From Bacteroidota bacterium (lineage in GTDB: Bacteria > Bacteroidota > Bacteroidia > Chitinophagales > Chitinophagaceae), in the NCBI GenBank assembly GCA_018970395.1, contig JAGWWM010000022.1:1-37743 (forward strand): a stretch of DNA of 37,743 bases. The letters run 5' to 3'. Below are positions 22,211 to 32,692 of this stretch, piece by piece. A model generated the notes under the pieces. It was not told the origin of the DNA. It ran no database searches and worked only from the letters and a program-made list of their open reading frames with translations. The first letter of the stretch is position 1. Each line of letters opens with the position of its first letter. The position numbers and the translations under genes are program-made.

Positions 22211-22242
22211 CAAAGGTAAAGGAGGTTAAATGCTCAGTGCAA
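22211..22242 (-). promoter_or_regulatory. Promoter of mnmE, giving a near-leaderless transcript
   Basis: On the minus strand TTG (22240-22242), 21 bases and TACCTTTG (22211-22218) fit the Bacteroidota consensus. The ATG begins at 22206, so the predicted start falls at or within a few bases of the start codon. Confidence 0.55.
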
Positions 22243-22337
22243 GTAAAATAAATCGTTGCTTGTTACTCGTTAATTGTTGCTCGTTATTCGTGGCTCGAAA
22301 AACGGAAAACAAAGAATGAAAAACGTAGCAGCATCAG

Positions 22338-22370
22338 ACAAAAAATCCCCGCCGGAAAACCGACGGGGAT
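22338..22370 (-). terminator. Intrinsic terminator of the exbB-exbD-exbD-tonB operon
   Basis: On the minus strand ATCCCCGTCGG, loop TTTT and CCGGCGGGGAT (arms 22360-22370 and 22345-22355) form an 11-bp stem with one G-T pair, followed by TTTTT. It lies about 37 bp after the tonB stop. Confidence 0.85.
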
Positions 22371-22406
22371 CGATGATTATATAATCTTCCTTGATAAAGG
22401 TTAATA

Positions 22407-23219
22407 TTATTCGTCGGGCAGACGGAACGTAATCTTCTGACGACGCCAAGCTCTTACCTGTCTCCCGTTCTGAATAGCGGGCACCCATTTAGGTCCCTTC
22501 TTGATGGCATCAGTTGCCACCCTTGCCAGTACGGAACCTTTCATATTCATCGCTTCCACGCTGCTCACGTTGCCTTCTTTGTCCACTATAAACTGTACTT
22601 CAACCGTTCCTGCCTGACCGTCATCCACCAGATCATCAATAGAGCGCATGATGGCATTGTAAACGTATTTATTCCACTTCTCCTCTCCACCGGGAAACTG
22701 TGCTTCTACTTCTACTTTGGTGAAAATTTGATTATCGTCGGGAGCTTCTACAACGCCTGAGTTATCAGTAATAGGTGGGTTTACGATTTCCGGATCCTTA
22801 ATTCCTTCCTGATCAATCTTGCCTACATTGGTAATTTCCTCCTGTTCCTTCACTTCATTCTTCTCTTCAAATTTTTCATCCTCTACTATCTTGGGTGGCG
22901 TAAACTTCGTGATTTCGATTTTAGGTGGTTCTTGTTTTGGAGGTGGCGGAGGAGGAGGTTCTATTTTCATTTGTTCTTCCTGTTTAATATCAGATAGTGT
23001 AACCTCCTGCACTTTTACTTTTTCCGTGCTCAGTTCACTGATTTTGCTGCTCACAAAAGCAATAATGAATATGAGCAGAATCGCCGCAACCGTAATGGCT
23101 AAAGCAATCTGTAATCTTTTCTGATAATTTTTTCTCAATTCATAAGCTCCGTATGCCTTGTTCCTGCTCTCAAAAAGCAGGTCTAGCAAATCAGTACTTA
23201 AAATTTTATTGACTTCCAT
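22407..23219 (-). CDS. tonB: Energy transducer TonB
   Basis: The 270-residue protein couples the inner-membrane proton motive force to outer-membrane TonB-dependent transporters. It has a cytoplasmic N-terminus, one membrane anchor at about 37-57 (LQIALAITVAAILLIFIIAF) and a Pro-rich periplasmic spacer (MKIEPPPPPPPKQEPPKIEI). A Glu-rich region and the conserved C-terminal domain follow (GTVEVQFIVDKEGNVSSVEA, KKGPKWVPAIQNGRQV, RQKITFRLPDE). The N-terminal ILSTDLLDLLFESRNKAYGAYELRK is typical of Bacteroidota TonB. It is the last gene of an operon with exbB and two exbD genes and is followed by a strong terminator. Confidence 0.95.
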   Translation of the reverse strand: MEVNKILSTDLLDLLFESRNKAYGAYELRKNYQKRLQIALAITVAAILLIFIIAFVSSKISELSTEKVKVQEVTLSDIKQEEQMKIEPPPPPPPKQEPPKIEITKFTPPKIVEDEKFEEKNEVKEQEEITNVGKIDQEGIKDPEIVNPPITDNSGVVEAPDDNQIFTKVEVEAQFPGGEEKWNKYVYNAIMRSIDDLVDDGQAGTVEVQFIVDKEGNVSSVEAMNMKGSVLARVATDAIKKGPKWVPAIQNGRQVRAWRRQKITFRLPDE

Positions 23220-23242
23220 TTGATTTGAAGTTTGTGATTAAT

Positions 23243-23776
23243 TTATCCACCTTCCGTTACGCGGATGAGATCTTTCTCACCCTGAGAAATATCAACCATC
23301 GCATACCGTTTGATATCAGTAATGGTCATTTCATCCAGTACATCCACTACATTTTTGTAATTCGCCTGTTCATTAGGCTTGATGATAACAACTAAATCTT
23401 TTTCATTCGTTCTGGCTTTTTTATCCAATATAACCGATCTCAATTCTTTGAAATTGGTAGATTTGAAATTGGATCCGTCCGGCAAAAGCTGTCCTTCGTA
23501 ATAATACACATGATTTTCCTTGCTGAGCAAAATGGTAAAAGCACCGGAAGCTTTTGCCTGTGTCTGCTCCTCTTCCTTAGCAGTATCATCCGGCACATTC
23601 AACTTGAACGCTTTGGGTGAACTCATGGTAGTCGTGAAGATGAAGAAGGTAATCAGCAAAAAACCCAAATCCACCATCGGAGTCATATCCACTTTGGCAG
23701 CGACTTTCTTCTGCTTCTTGACGCCCGGGCCTTTCTTCCCGTGGCCCTGCGATGAACTTTCTATATCAGCTCCCAT
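23243..23776 (-). CDS. exbD: ExbD/TolR biopolymer transport protein (second copy)
   Basis: The 177-residue protein is an ExbD-type stator subunit. A basic cytoplasmic N-terminus (HGKKGPGVKKQKKVAAK) precedes the single membrane helix VDMTPMVDLGFLLITFFIFTTTM. That helix holds the proton-path Asp in PMVD. The periplasmic domain ends MTDIKRYAMVDISQGE, a typical ExbD tail (here MTITDIKRYAMVDI). It lies between the other exbD (26 bp away) and tonB (23 bp away) on the same strand. Confidence 0.94.
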   Translation of the reverse strand: MGADIESSSQGHGKKGPGVKKQKKVAAKVDMTPMVDLGFLLITFFIFTTTMSSPKAFKLNVPDDTAKEEEQTQAKASGAFTILLSKENHVYYYEGQLLPDGSNFKSTNFKELRSVILDKKARTNEKDLVVIIKPNEQANYKNVVDVLDEMTITDIKRYAMVDISQGEKDLIRVTEGG

Positions 23777-23802
23777 GTCTCAATGATTTATAGATATACA
23801 AT

Positions 23803-24471
23803 TTATTTTCTCAGTTCTTCCTGTTTTTTAGATAAGGGAGAACCTGCAGGCACCGGTTCCATGGCAGTTACCAGCTTAAACGAGAATACCCCGTTTGTCT
23901 TGAACGCTGCCAAAATATTTTTGAACTCGGGATACGTTGCTGCATTGTCACCGTTCAACATAATATTGGCTGGTTTCCTCCCTCCGCTGCCGGTCAGCAT
24001 CGCATTAATCCATTCGTTCAACTGATTATTCGAAGAATCCTTAATGGGGATACCCGGTTGTTTGAAAGATTTGTAGGCATCATCAGACAACTGCAGCAAT
24101 GCCGGCAGTTGACTAAATGGAACTCCGATTCCCCCAACCGAAAAATTCAGGAACTTCGCTTTTTGCTCATTGGTCAAAGGCATATTTTTTTGACGCTCAA
24201 TTACGCCCAGCATATTGATGACCCTTTCTCGGGCATCTTCGTCCGTACTGAAACTAATAAAGCAACGTCCTTCCCGGTCAAAGGTTACTTTAAAAACATC
24301 CTTGTCGGAAACATTCTCTGATGAAACCGATTTCGGATTCTCGATTTTTACCAGCTCCGGCGGCTTGAATTTAGTCGCCAACATGAAAAAGGAAAGTATC
24401 AGAAAAGACACGTCCACAAACGCGGTCATATCTACCCAGGTACTCTTTTTTTGTATTTGAACTTTTGGCAT
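23803..24471 (-). CDS. exbD: ExbD/TolR biopolymer transport protein (first copy)
   Basis: The 222-residue protein is a second ExbD-family subunit, longer than the next. The membrane helix STWVDMTAFVDVSFLILSFFMLATKF carries the conserved Asp (FVDV). The periplasmic part is enlarged (about 170 residues with QPGIPIKDSSNNQLNEWINAM) and ends with a Lys/Glu-rich tail. It begins 8 bp after exbB, so the two are coupled. Pairs of unequal ExbD proteins are usual in Bacteroidota; whether they form heterodimers under ExbB is not settled by sequence. Confidence 0.93.
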   Translation of the reverse strand: MPKVQIQKKSTWVDMTAFVDVSFLILSFFMLATKFKPPELVKIENPKSVSSENVSDKDVFKVTFDREGRCFISFSTDEDARERVINMLGVIERQKNMPLTNEQKAKFLNFSVGGIGVPFSQLPALLQLSDDAYKSFKQPGIPIKDSSNNQLNEWINAMLTGSGGRKPANIMLNGDNAATYPEFKNILAAFKTNGVFSFKLVTAMEPVPAGSPLSKKQEELRK

Positions 24472-24479
24472 GTTCTTTT

Positions 24480-25319
24480 TTATTTATACTGAGTGGCGAA
24501 ACTTTGGGTAAGCGTGAAACTGGATTCATCAATACCGAAAGTGATCGCATCAATTTTGGTCGTGAAAACATTGTACATGATCAATGCCAGAGAGGAAGTA
24601 GCAATACCGAGTGCTGTGTTGTAAAGTGCCTCAGAGATACCTACTGCCAACTGAGAAGCATCTCCCCCTGCACCTTCTTCTCCCAAAGCGGCGAATGAAC
24701 GAATCATCCCTAATACCGTACCTAACAGCGCGATGAGCGTACCGAGAGAGGTAATAGTAGAAAGGAAAACCATATTTTGTTGCAGCATCGGCAGTTCAAG
24801 CGCAGTCGCTTCTTCAACTTCTTTTTGAATCGCCAGCACTTTTTGGTCGGTATCAATGCCGGTTTCAGTCGTCATCTCTTTATATTTCTTCAGTCCGGCT
24901 CTCATTACATTGCCAACAGACCCCTGTTGTTTATCGCAGGCAGCGAGTGCAGCGTCAATATTTTTAGTTGCCAGATGATACTGGATATTCTTAACGAAAT
25001 CAGATACATTTCCGGCACCTAGTGCTTTTCTTACGGTAAGGAAACGCTCAATGGAGAAAGCGACCACCATCAGAAACAATCCGATCAGGAAAGGAACAAT
25101 GATCCCCCCCTCATAAACACGACTTAAAGCGGAAGTGGGCTTGTGGTGTGAAGGCCAGAAACCGCCAGCCGCATCCGGCTCTTTAAATCCTGCAGGATTC
25201 CCCAACACGAAACGCCATATGAGGTATCCGATCACGATACAGGCGACGGGCGCGACCCATGAAATCAAATTACTTTTCTTTTGAGATTGACCTGCTGCTT
25301 TTGGTTTTGTTTCAGCCAT
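24480..25319 (-). CDS. exbB: MotA/TolQ/ExbB proton channel family protein
   Basis: The 279-residue protein forms the proton-channel pentamer around ExbD and energises TonB. Membrane helices are visible at about 19-40 (LISWVAPVACIVIGYLIWRFV), 70-90 (GGIIVPFLIGLFLMVVAFSIERFL) and the conserved pair LQQNMVFLSTITSLGTLIALLGTVLGMIRSF and ISEALYNTALGIATSSLALIMYNVF. The extra N-terminal helix compared with E. coli ExbB is common in this phylum. It is the first gene of the exbB-exbD-exbD-tonB operon. The 231-bp region upstream is A/T-rich and divergent to the metalloprotease; I see no perfect TAnnTTTG box in it. Confidence 0.94.
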   Translation of the reverse strand: MAETKPKAAGQSQKKSNLISWVAPVACIVIGYLIWRFVLGNPAGFKEPDAAGGFWPSHHKPTSALSRVYEGGIIVPFLIGLFLMVVAFSIERFLTVRKALGAGNVSDFVKNIQYHLATKNIDAALAACDKQQGSVGNVMRAGLKKYKEMTTETGIDTDQKVLAIQKEVEEATALELPMLQQNMVFLSTITSLGTLIALLGTVLGMIRSFAALGEEGAGGDASQLAVGISEALYNTALGIATSSLALIMYNVFTTKIDAITFGIDESSFTLTQSFATQYK

Positions 25320-25550
25320 GACTCTTGAATTTTAATGATAAATGTTTATTCTTTTGTTTGAACGGGTTTGTTTGCTTTTTTCCCTTTCATTTCCTGTTTT
25401 ACAAAGGAGGGCACAAGTTATGAAAAATTTATTTTTCATTCATTCAAACTCAAATAAAATAATTTTAAGATAACTTTTATTTAATAATTGTCTTGTATTC
25501 CCATCATAACTCCTTATTTTGAACTTTATTGCATTTTCAAAAAAAATCTC

Positions 25551-28061
25551 ATGCGATCTTCTTCCTTCTTCTCCCTTTTTCTGATTGGTATTCTTTTACA
25601 CTTTTCCGTGCTGCCTGTTGCTGCCCAGCGCAGATCTTCCAAAAAAGATACGGCTGCCGTAGAGAAAGAAACCCCACCCAAAACGGGCATTAAGGCTTAT
25701 GGTGATGTTATTACCGATAAAGCCATTACTGATTCCGGCCTATTGATCGTTCATAAGGTAGAAGATAAATGGTACTGGGAACTGCCTGATTCCATTTTTG
25801 GAAGAGAAATGCTGGTGGTTTCAAGAATCTCTAAATCCGCAGCCGGCCTGAGCAATGGTTTCAGTGGCTATGCGGGTGATATCATCAACAGCAATGTGAT
25901 TCGCTTTGACAAAGGACCCAAAGAAAAATTATTTCTCAAGCAGGTATCCTACGACAAGCGAAGTACAGATGAAAGCGGAATGTATAAAGCGGTGGTCAAT
26001 TCAAATCTACTGCCCATTATCCATTCTTTTGAGATCAAGGCCATGGGAAAAGATTCCGGAAATTTAAAATCTTATATTATTGATGTAACCGATTTTATCG
26101 AAGAAGACAATGAAGTTTTATTTTTCAATTCAAGGGTTAAAAGCGGGTTAAAAATTGGCGGCTTTCAAAAAGACAAATCTTATGTCGAACATCTCCGTTC
26201 TTTCCCGATGAATACTGAGATTAAGACAGTCAAAACATACAGTAAATCGGGAAGCGATTACGGCTTGATGGCATACACGCTTGAATTGAACAGCTCCATC
26301 GTATTATTACCTTCACAACCTGCTCGTCCCCGTTACTATGATCCCAGAGTGGGTTATTTCACCCGCAGTTATACCGATTTCGATGCGAATCCACAAGGAG
26401 TAAAAGAAATTGAGATGGCCGTTCGATGGAAGCTCGAACCTAAACCGGAGGACATTGAAAAATACAAAAAAGGAATCCTGGTAGAGCCCAAAAAACCGAT
26501 CGTTTTTTACATAGATCCGGCTACTCCCAAAAAATGGGTGCCCTATTTAATTGAAGGCGTTAACGACTGGCAGGCTGCTTTTGAACAGGCCGGATTTAAG
26601 AATGCCATTATGGGCAAACCCGCCCCAACACGGGAAGAAGACAGCACATGGAGTCTGGAAGATGCCCGTTATAGTGCCATCGTCTATAAGCCATCTGAAG
26701 TGCAGAATGCCAGCGGTCCTAATGTACACGACCCGCGCAGCGGGGAGATCCTGGAGAGTCATATCAACTGGTATCACAATGTGATGGAATTGTTGCGTAA
26801 CTGGTATTTTATACAGACATCTCCCACTGATTCCGCTGCAAGAAAAATGGTCTTTGATGAAGCATTGATGGGTGAACTGATTCGGTTTGTATCAGCGCAC
26901 GAGGTAGGCCATACGCTTGGGCTGCGTCACAATTTCGGGTCTTCATCTACTGTACCGGTAGATAGTTTAAGAAATAAAAAATGGGTGGAAGCTAATGGGC
27001 ACACCCCTTCCATTATGGATTACGCCCGTTTTAATTACGTGGCGCAACCGGAAGATAAAATTGGAAGAAAAGGATTGTTTCCTCGCATTGGGGATTATGA
27101 CAAATGGGCGATCGAATGGGGCTATCGCTGGATGCCCGATTATAAAAATGCAAATGAAGAAGCTGCCGCACTTCAGGCAATCACCACCAATAAATTAAAA
27201 AATAAACGGCTGTGGTTTGGAACAGAAATAAATCCCAATGATCCTCGTTCACAAAATGAAGACCTTGGAGATAATGCCATGAAAGCCGGACAGTATGGCA
27301 TCAAAAATCTGCAAAGAATCATACCTCAATTGATCAATTGGACGAAACAACCCAATGAAGGATATGAATTATTGAGTGAAATGTATGATCAGGTAGTTGG
27401 TCAATTTGGAAGATATTTGAGTCATGCCGCGAAAAATATTGGCGGTATTTATGAAACCCCAAAAATGAATAACGAAACCGGAGCAATCTATGAGTTTACC
27501 CCAAAAACCATTCAGCAGGATGCTTTGAAATTTTTAAACCGGGAACTGTTCATCACACCATCCTGGCTGATCGACCCTGAAATTTTCAACAAAACGGGTG
27601 AGACGGCATTGTCAGTGATTGGAAGAAGACAGGAGTTGCTTTTAGGGAAAATCATCAACACAAGAGTCTTGAATAATTTATTTGAGATGGAAGCCATTCA
27701 AGGCAAAAAAGCCTATCGGGGGTCAGAGTTTCTGGACGAACTTCGCGGATTTGTTTTCTCAGAGCTTCGTCAAAAAATGCCGGTGGATCGTTATCGCAGA
27801 AGTCTGCAAAAGACATTTACAGAGCAACTCATTGCATTACTACCCATCAACGAAGCACCTTCAGATGGATCCGGCAGCTACTTTCAGCTAAACTTCGGCC
27901 CACCCGGTAAACAGTCTGATTTGTATTCTCTGATAAAAGGCAACCTGCGGAGTATTCGTACGGAGATCAATGGGGCACTGCCTTTAACTACCGATGTTGA
28001 CACTAAGCTTCATTTACTGGACTTAAAAGAAAGAATTACGATGGCATTGGAGCCGAGATGA
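25551..28061 (+). CDS. Secreted zinc-dependent metalloprotease (DUF5117/DUF5118 type)
   Basis: From the ATG at 25551 the protein has 836 residues. A signal peptide covers about the first 27 residues (MRSSSFFSLFLIGILLHF...VAAQ); the frame extends 21 codons upstream to a TTG that would bury this signal, so it is rejected. The zinc site HEVGHTLGLRH has His450, Glu451, His454 and His460, the metzincin-like HExxHxxGxxH. The N-terminal KVEDKWYWELPDSIFGREMLVVSR and C-terminal SVIGRRQELLLGKIIN regions match the large Bacteroidota family carrying DUF5117 and DUF4953-type domains. It probably acts in the periplasm or at the surface; no substrate is known to me. It is a single gene, convergent with lysA. 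Confidence 0.92.
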   Translation: MRSSSFFSLFLIGILLHFSVLPVAAQRRSSKKDTAAVEKETPPKTGIKAYGDVITDKAITDSGLLIVHKVEDKWYWELPDSIFGREMLVVSRISKSAAGLSNGFSGYAGDIINSNVIRFDKGPKEKLFLKQVSYDKRSTDESGMYKAVVNSNLLPIIHSFEIKAMGKDSGNLKSYIIDVTDFIEEDNEVLFFNSRVKSGLKIGGFQKDKSYVEHLRSFPMNTEIKTVKTYSKSGSDYGLMAYTLELNSSIVLLPSQPARPRYYDPRVGYFTRSYTDFDANPQGVKEIEMAVRWKLEPKPEDIEKYKKGILVEPKKPIVFYIDPATPKKWVPYLIEGVNDWQAAFEQAGFKNAIMGKPAPTREEDSTWSLEDARYSAIVYKPSEVQNASGPNVHDPRSGEILESHINWYHNVMELLRNWYFIQTSPTDSAARKMVFDEALMGELIRFVSAHEVGHTLGLRHNFGSSSTVPVDSLRNKKWVEANGHTPSIMDYARFNYVAQPEDKIGRKGLFPRIGDYDKWAIEWGYRWMPDYKNANEEAAALQAITTNKLKNKRLWFGTEINPNDPRSQNEDLGDNAMKAGQYGIKNLQRIIPQLINWTKQPNEGYELLSEMYDQVVGQFGRYLSHAAKNIGGIYETPKMNNETGAIYEFTPKTIQQDALKFLNRELFITPSWLIDPEIFNKTGETALSVIGRRQELLLGKIINTRVLNNLFEMEAIQGKKAYRGSEFLDELRGFVFSELRQKMPVDRYRRSLQKTFTEQLIALLPINEAPSDGSGSYFQLNFGPPGKQSDLYSLIKGNLRSIRTEINGALPLTTDVDTKLHLLDLKERITMALEPR

Positions 28062-28124
28062 CCTCTATAGCTATTTTGACACGGTGTTCGCTTTGCTGTT
28101 GTCATATGTTGTCGTGTCGGGTTG

Positions 28125-29339
28125 TTAGAGCCCTGATTGATTGCGCAACAAATCCTCCATCGTCTCCCTTCTTCTGATGAGGCGTGCCTGATCGTTTTGA
28201 ACCAATACTTCCGCCGGACGGAAGCGTGCGTTATAGGAGCTGCTCATCTCATATCCATAAGCCCCAGCATTATGAATGGCGAGTAGATCGCCCTCTTTTA
28301 ATTCAGGCAACATCATTTCTTCCGCAAAAGTATCCGTCTCACAAATATTGCCGGTTATCATATATTTTTTTAGTGTTTTACCCTCAGCGGCTGCGAGCGG
28401 AGTGATATGATGGTATGCCTCATACATCATCGGACGAATCAAATGATTCAGACCGGTATCAATGCCGGCAATAGTAATACCTCCCTGTGGTTTCAGTACA
28501 TTGACTTTTGAAATCAAATAACCGCAACTGCTGACCAAAAACTTGCCGGGCTCAAACCATAATTGCAGAGATCTTTCCCGGGTAGCAGGATGTTGCGTTA
28601 ACGCTTCCTGTAATGCTTTTGATAAGGCGACCAAATCTGTTTCTTTTTCATTGGGATGATAAGGCACTTTAAACCCTCCTCCCAAATCCAGCACTTTCAC
28701 ATCAGGAAACTGATGCAAGAGTTCGAATAAAAAATCAAGTCCCTTTAAAAACACCTTGGCATCACTGATATCGCTGCCGGTATGAATATGCAGGGTTTTG
28801 ATTTCAATGTTGTAGCGTAGTACGATTTCCTTAAGTGTATCCAGTTGTTCAACCGGTATGCCGAATTTACTTTTATCATGACCCGTCGCAATTTTGGCAT
28901 GCCCTCCAGCCATAATATTGGGACGAAGCCTTACTCCTACCGGATACTGCTTTCCGAAACGCTGACCAAATTTCTCCAGATTGGACAAGCTGTCTATGTT
29001 GATAAAAGCGCCGGTATCTGCCACCGCAGCAATTTCTTCAAAATGGATCCCATTACTGGTATATAAAATTTTATCTGCGGTAAAACCGGCATGAATGGCA
29101 AGCATCACTTCATTACCACTGCTGCAGTCAATATTGCAGCCCAACTCACGCATATATTGCAAAACATGGATATTAGTAAGTGCTTTACAGGCATAAAAAA
29201 TGCGGGCATTCAAGGGCGCAAAAGCCGATGTTATTTTTTTAAACTGTTGCGCTATCGTTTCTGCATGATAAACATACAAAGGAGTGCCGAACTGATTGGC
29301 TAGACTTGCCAGATAAGAAGAGGATAATGTAAGTTCCAT
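28125..29339 (-). CDS. lysA: Diaminopimelate decarboxylase
   Basis: The 404-residue PLP enzyme makes L-lysine from meso-diaminopimelate. The PLP Lys52 lies in FYACKALTN, and the barrel signatures NIDCSSGNEVMLA, HIHTGSD and LDLGGGFKVPYH are present. GICETDTFAEE appears as NICETDTFAEEMMLPEL near the C-terminus with the substrate-binding Cys, followed by GAYGYEMSSSYNARFRPAEVLV. The length is normal for a single-domain LysA. A TAATTTTG box lies 11 bp before the ATG, implying a very short leader. It stands alone between the metalloprotease and groL. Confidence 0.95.
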   Translation of the reverse strand: MELTLSSSYLASLANQFGTPLYVYHAETIAQQFKKITSAFAPLNARIFYACKALTNIHVLQYMRELGCNIDCSSGNEVMLAIHAGFTADKILYTSNGIHFEEIAAVADTGAFINIDSLSNLEKFGQRFGKQYPVGVRLRPNIMAGGHAKIATGHDKSKFGIPVEQLDTLKEIVLRYNIEIKTLHIHTGSDISDAKVFLKGLDFLFELLHQFPDVKVLDLGGGFKVPYHPNEKETDLVALSKALQEALTQHPATRERSLQLWFEPGKFLVSSCGYLISKVNVLKPQGGITIAGIDTGLNHLIRPMMYEAYHHITPLAAAEGKTLKKYMITGNICETDTFAEEMMLPELKEGDLLAIHNAGAYGYEMSSSYNARFRPAEVLVQNDQARLIRRRETMEDLLRNQSGL

Positions 29340-29349
29340 AAAATCAGCG

Positions 29350-29357
29350 CAAAATTA
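29350..29357 (-). promoter_or_regulatory. -7 element of lysA, very short leader
   Basis: On the minus strand TAATTTTG matches TAnnTTTG and ends 11 bp before the lysA ATG (29339), predicting a leader of only about 4 nt. No TTG is found at -33. Confidence 0.4.
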
Positions 29358-29467
29358 AAATCATTCTGATTCTTGTAATAAAACTGTTTAATTGTCGCTG
29401 TATTCACATTCTGCGAGAGGGTCATGGTGTCTGGATATCGCCACCTTCGGTGGGGTTGTCGACAAAA

Positions 29468-29492
29468 AAAGTCCCGCCGGTGGCGGGACTTT
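29468..29492 (-). terminator. Intrinsic terminator of groS-groL
   Basis: AAAGTCCCGCC (29468-29478), loop GGT and GGCGGGACTTT (29482-29492) form a perfect 11-bp stem. On the minus strand it is followed by a run of T, as expected for ending the groL transcript, about 22 bp after the groL stop. A smaller hairpin CCACC-TTC-GGTGG lies just beyond. Confidence 0.85.
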
Positions 29493-29514
29493 AAACTTAT
29501 TCGTGAGCAAAGGA

Positions 29515-31167
<1,653 letters not shown>

Positions 31168-31199
31168 TTAAACGATTAGAAAAATTGTTGAATGATACC

Positions 31200-31481
31200 T
31201 TATACGATGGCAAGGATATCGCTTTCGCGCATAATGAGGAGATCATCTCCTTCAATGGTGATTTCAGTACCGGCATATTTGCCATACAATACCGTGTCAC
31301 CTACTTTTACGGTAACAGGCTCATCTTTTTTGCCGGGTCCAGCCGCAACGATAGTCCCTCTTTGAGGTTTTTCTTTAGCGGTGTCGGGGATGATGATTCC
31401 GCCGGCTGTCTTTTCTTCGGCAGGTGCGGGCTTAACGATTACCCGATCATGCAAAGGAGTTACGTTCAACTTCTTAGCCAT
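31200..31481 (-). CDS. groS: Co-chaperonin GroES
   Basis: The 93-residue lid of the GroEL chamber. It shows [36 protein letters not shown], with the mobile loop in [11 protein letters not shown], and ends [36 protein letters not shown]. It is the first gene of the groS-groL operon. In the 265-bp divergent region to nusB I see no CIRCE element (TTAGCACTC inverted repeat). A small inverted repeat GATTGG-TTTTG-CCAATC (31515-31531) lies about 34 bp before the ATG, and nested TGAC/GTCA inverted repeats lie further up. Confidence 0.97.
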   Translation of the reverse strand: MAKKLNVTPLHDRVIVKPAPAEEKTAGGIIIPDTAKEKPQRGTIVAAGPGKKDEPVTVKVGDTVLYGKYAGTEITIEGDDLLIMRESDILAIV

Positions 31482-31626
31482 AGTGTATGAAATTTTGGTT
31501 TAAAAAATAATTATGATTGGTTTTGCCAATCTCACTCCCCTTCATCCAATTCAATGCCAGCCGAGTGAAAGCAGTAAAAAATGCAGTTCGACGGTAAAAG
31601 TTTGAAGAATTGAGCTCTATAAGACG

Positions 31627-31683
31627 CCAAAAAGGCATTTTTGGTCATTGACAAGCTGACTCATCGTCATTTTTATCTGTCAA
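31627..31683. promoter_or_regulatory. Inverted repeats in the groS-nusB divergent region
   Basis: CCAAAAA-GGCA-TTTTTGG (31627-31644) is a perfect 7-bp hairpin. Directly after it TTGACA (31648-31653) and TGTCAA (31678-31683) form an outer inverted repeat around an inner TGAC (31657-31660) and GTCA (31666-31669). The symmetry suggests a dimeric regulator site between a heat-shock operon and nusB; the regulator is unknown. Confidence 0.35.
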
Positions 31684-31717
31684 CTCAATAAAAAGAGGAG
31701 GTAATGCTTTCCGGGAT

Positions 31718-31725
31718 TATCTTTG
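31718..31725 (+). promoter_or_regulatory. -7 element for nusB
   Basis: TATCTTTG matches TAnnTTTG, 21 bp before the ATG at 31747. The in-frame TTG at 31723 lies inside this box, which argues against it as a start codon. No -33 TTG is evident. Confidence 0.45.
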
Positions 31726-31746
31726 CGAATCATAAGTTCTTTACCA

Positions 31747-32673
31747 ATGATCAGTCGCAGAAACATAAGAGTAAAAGTGATGCAAACCCTTTATGAGGGG
31801 ATGCAGGAGGACAAAGTAGTTTCAGACCCGTCCGTTTTATTGAAAAAACTAAATCGCCATCTGGATGAAAGTCTGGCGATCACTATTTCCCTCATTTACA
31901 TCATAACAGAAGTAGCCCGCTACGCAGAAAAAGATGCCTTAACCAAGGCAAGCAAACATTTACCTTCCTACGAAGACCTAAACATCAATACAAAACTGGC
32001 CGGCAACACCTTGCTTTGGGAAATACTGGAGCATCCAACCTATCAGGCAATTTGTAAAGAAATCAAACCCGAATTAAAAATTGATGAGGAAAAGATCAAA
32101 AAAATCTATCTGGAACTCTTAAAAACATCGGAATATTTTGCCTATATCAAACAGGAAACAAGAGATAAAAAAGAAGAGAAAGCTATACTTGAATTCATTT
32201 TCAGAAATCTTATTTTACCTAATGAAGATCTGACGGATTTTTTGGAAGAAATCTATATCCACTGGCAGGATGATGCCGAAATGATTGAATTACTCATCCC
32301 CACTTTTTTACAAAAACCACATAGCTTTAATTTTCAGCAATTCATCGGCGCTGAGAAGAGAAAATATGCCTGTGATCTTCTGAAAGCAGTACTGGAAAAA
32401 CAAGAGATTTGCGAAAAACTGATTGGAGCAAAACTTCAAAACTGGGATCCGGAAAGAACCGCTCTTTTAGATATGATTTTAATGCGTATGGGAATCTGTG
32501 AATTTCTCTACTTCGAAACCATCCCCCCTAAAGTTACCATCAATGAATACATAGATCTTGCCAAAGAATACAGTACGCCTCAAAGCGGAAATTTTGTGAA
32601 CGGCATACTAGACAGCATTCATAAAGAGCTTGCTGCCGAAGAAAAATTGCACAAAGTGAGTTACAAAAAGTAG
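31747..32673 (+). CDS. nusB: Transcription antitermination factor NusB, long Bacteroidota form
   Basis: From the ATG at 31747 the protein has 308 residues. It begins MISRRNIRVKVMQTLYE and ends with the NusB C-terminal core (WDPERTALLDMILMRMGICEFLYFETIPPKVTINEYIDLAKEYSTPQSGNFVNGILDSI). NusB with NusE binds boxA RNA and promotes antitermination in rRNA operons. E. coli NusB has about 140 residues; here the N- and C-terminal halves are separated by about 160 extra, mainly helical residues, as is common in this phylum. The role of the insert is unknown. yajC and coaE follow on the same strand, though yajC seems to have its own promoter. Confidence 0.9.
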   Translation: MISRRNIRVKVMQTLYEGMQEDKVVSDPSVLLKKLNRHLDESLAITISLIYIITEVARYAEKDALTKASKHLPSYEDLNINTKLAGNTLLWEILEHPTYQAICKEIKPELKIDEEKIKKIYLELLKTSEYFAYIKQETRDKKEEKAILEFIFRNLILPNEDLTDFLEEIYIHWQDDAEMIELLIPTFLQKPHSFNFQQFIGAEKRKYACDLLKAVLEKQEICEKLIGAKLQNWDPERTALLDMILMRMGICEFLYFETIPPKVTINEYIDLAKEYSTPQSGNFVNGILDSIHKELAAEEKLHKVSYKK

Positions 32674-32692
32674 TTTAACACTCCGAAAACTG

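Noticed and set aside
31671-31676. E. coli-type promoter TTGACA-N17-TTTTAT at 31648-31676 for nusB.
   Set aside because: Bacteroidota use TAnnTTTG promoters, and the TATCTTTG box at 31718 is better placed; the TTGACA is better explained as part of an inverted repeat.
31200-31746. CIRCE/HrcA operator upstream of groS.
   Set aside because: No TTAGCACTC inverted repeat is present.
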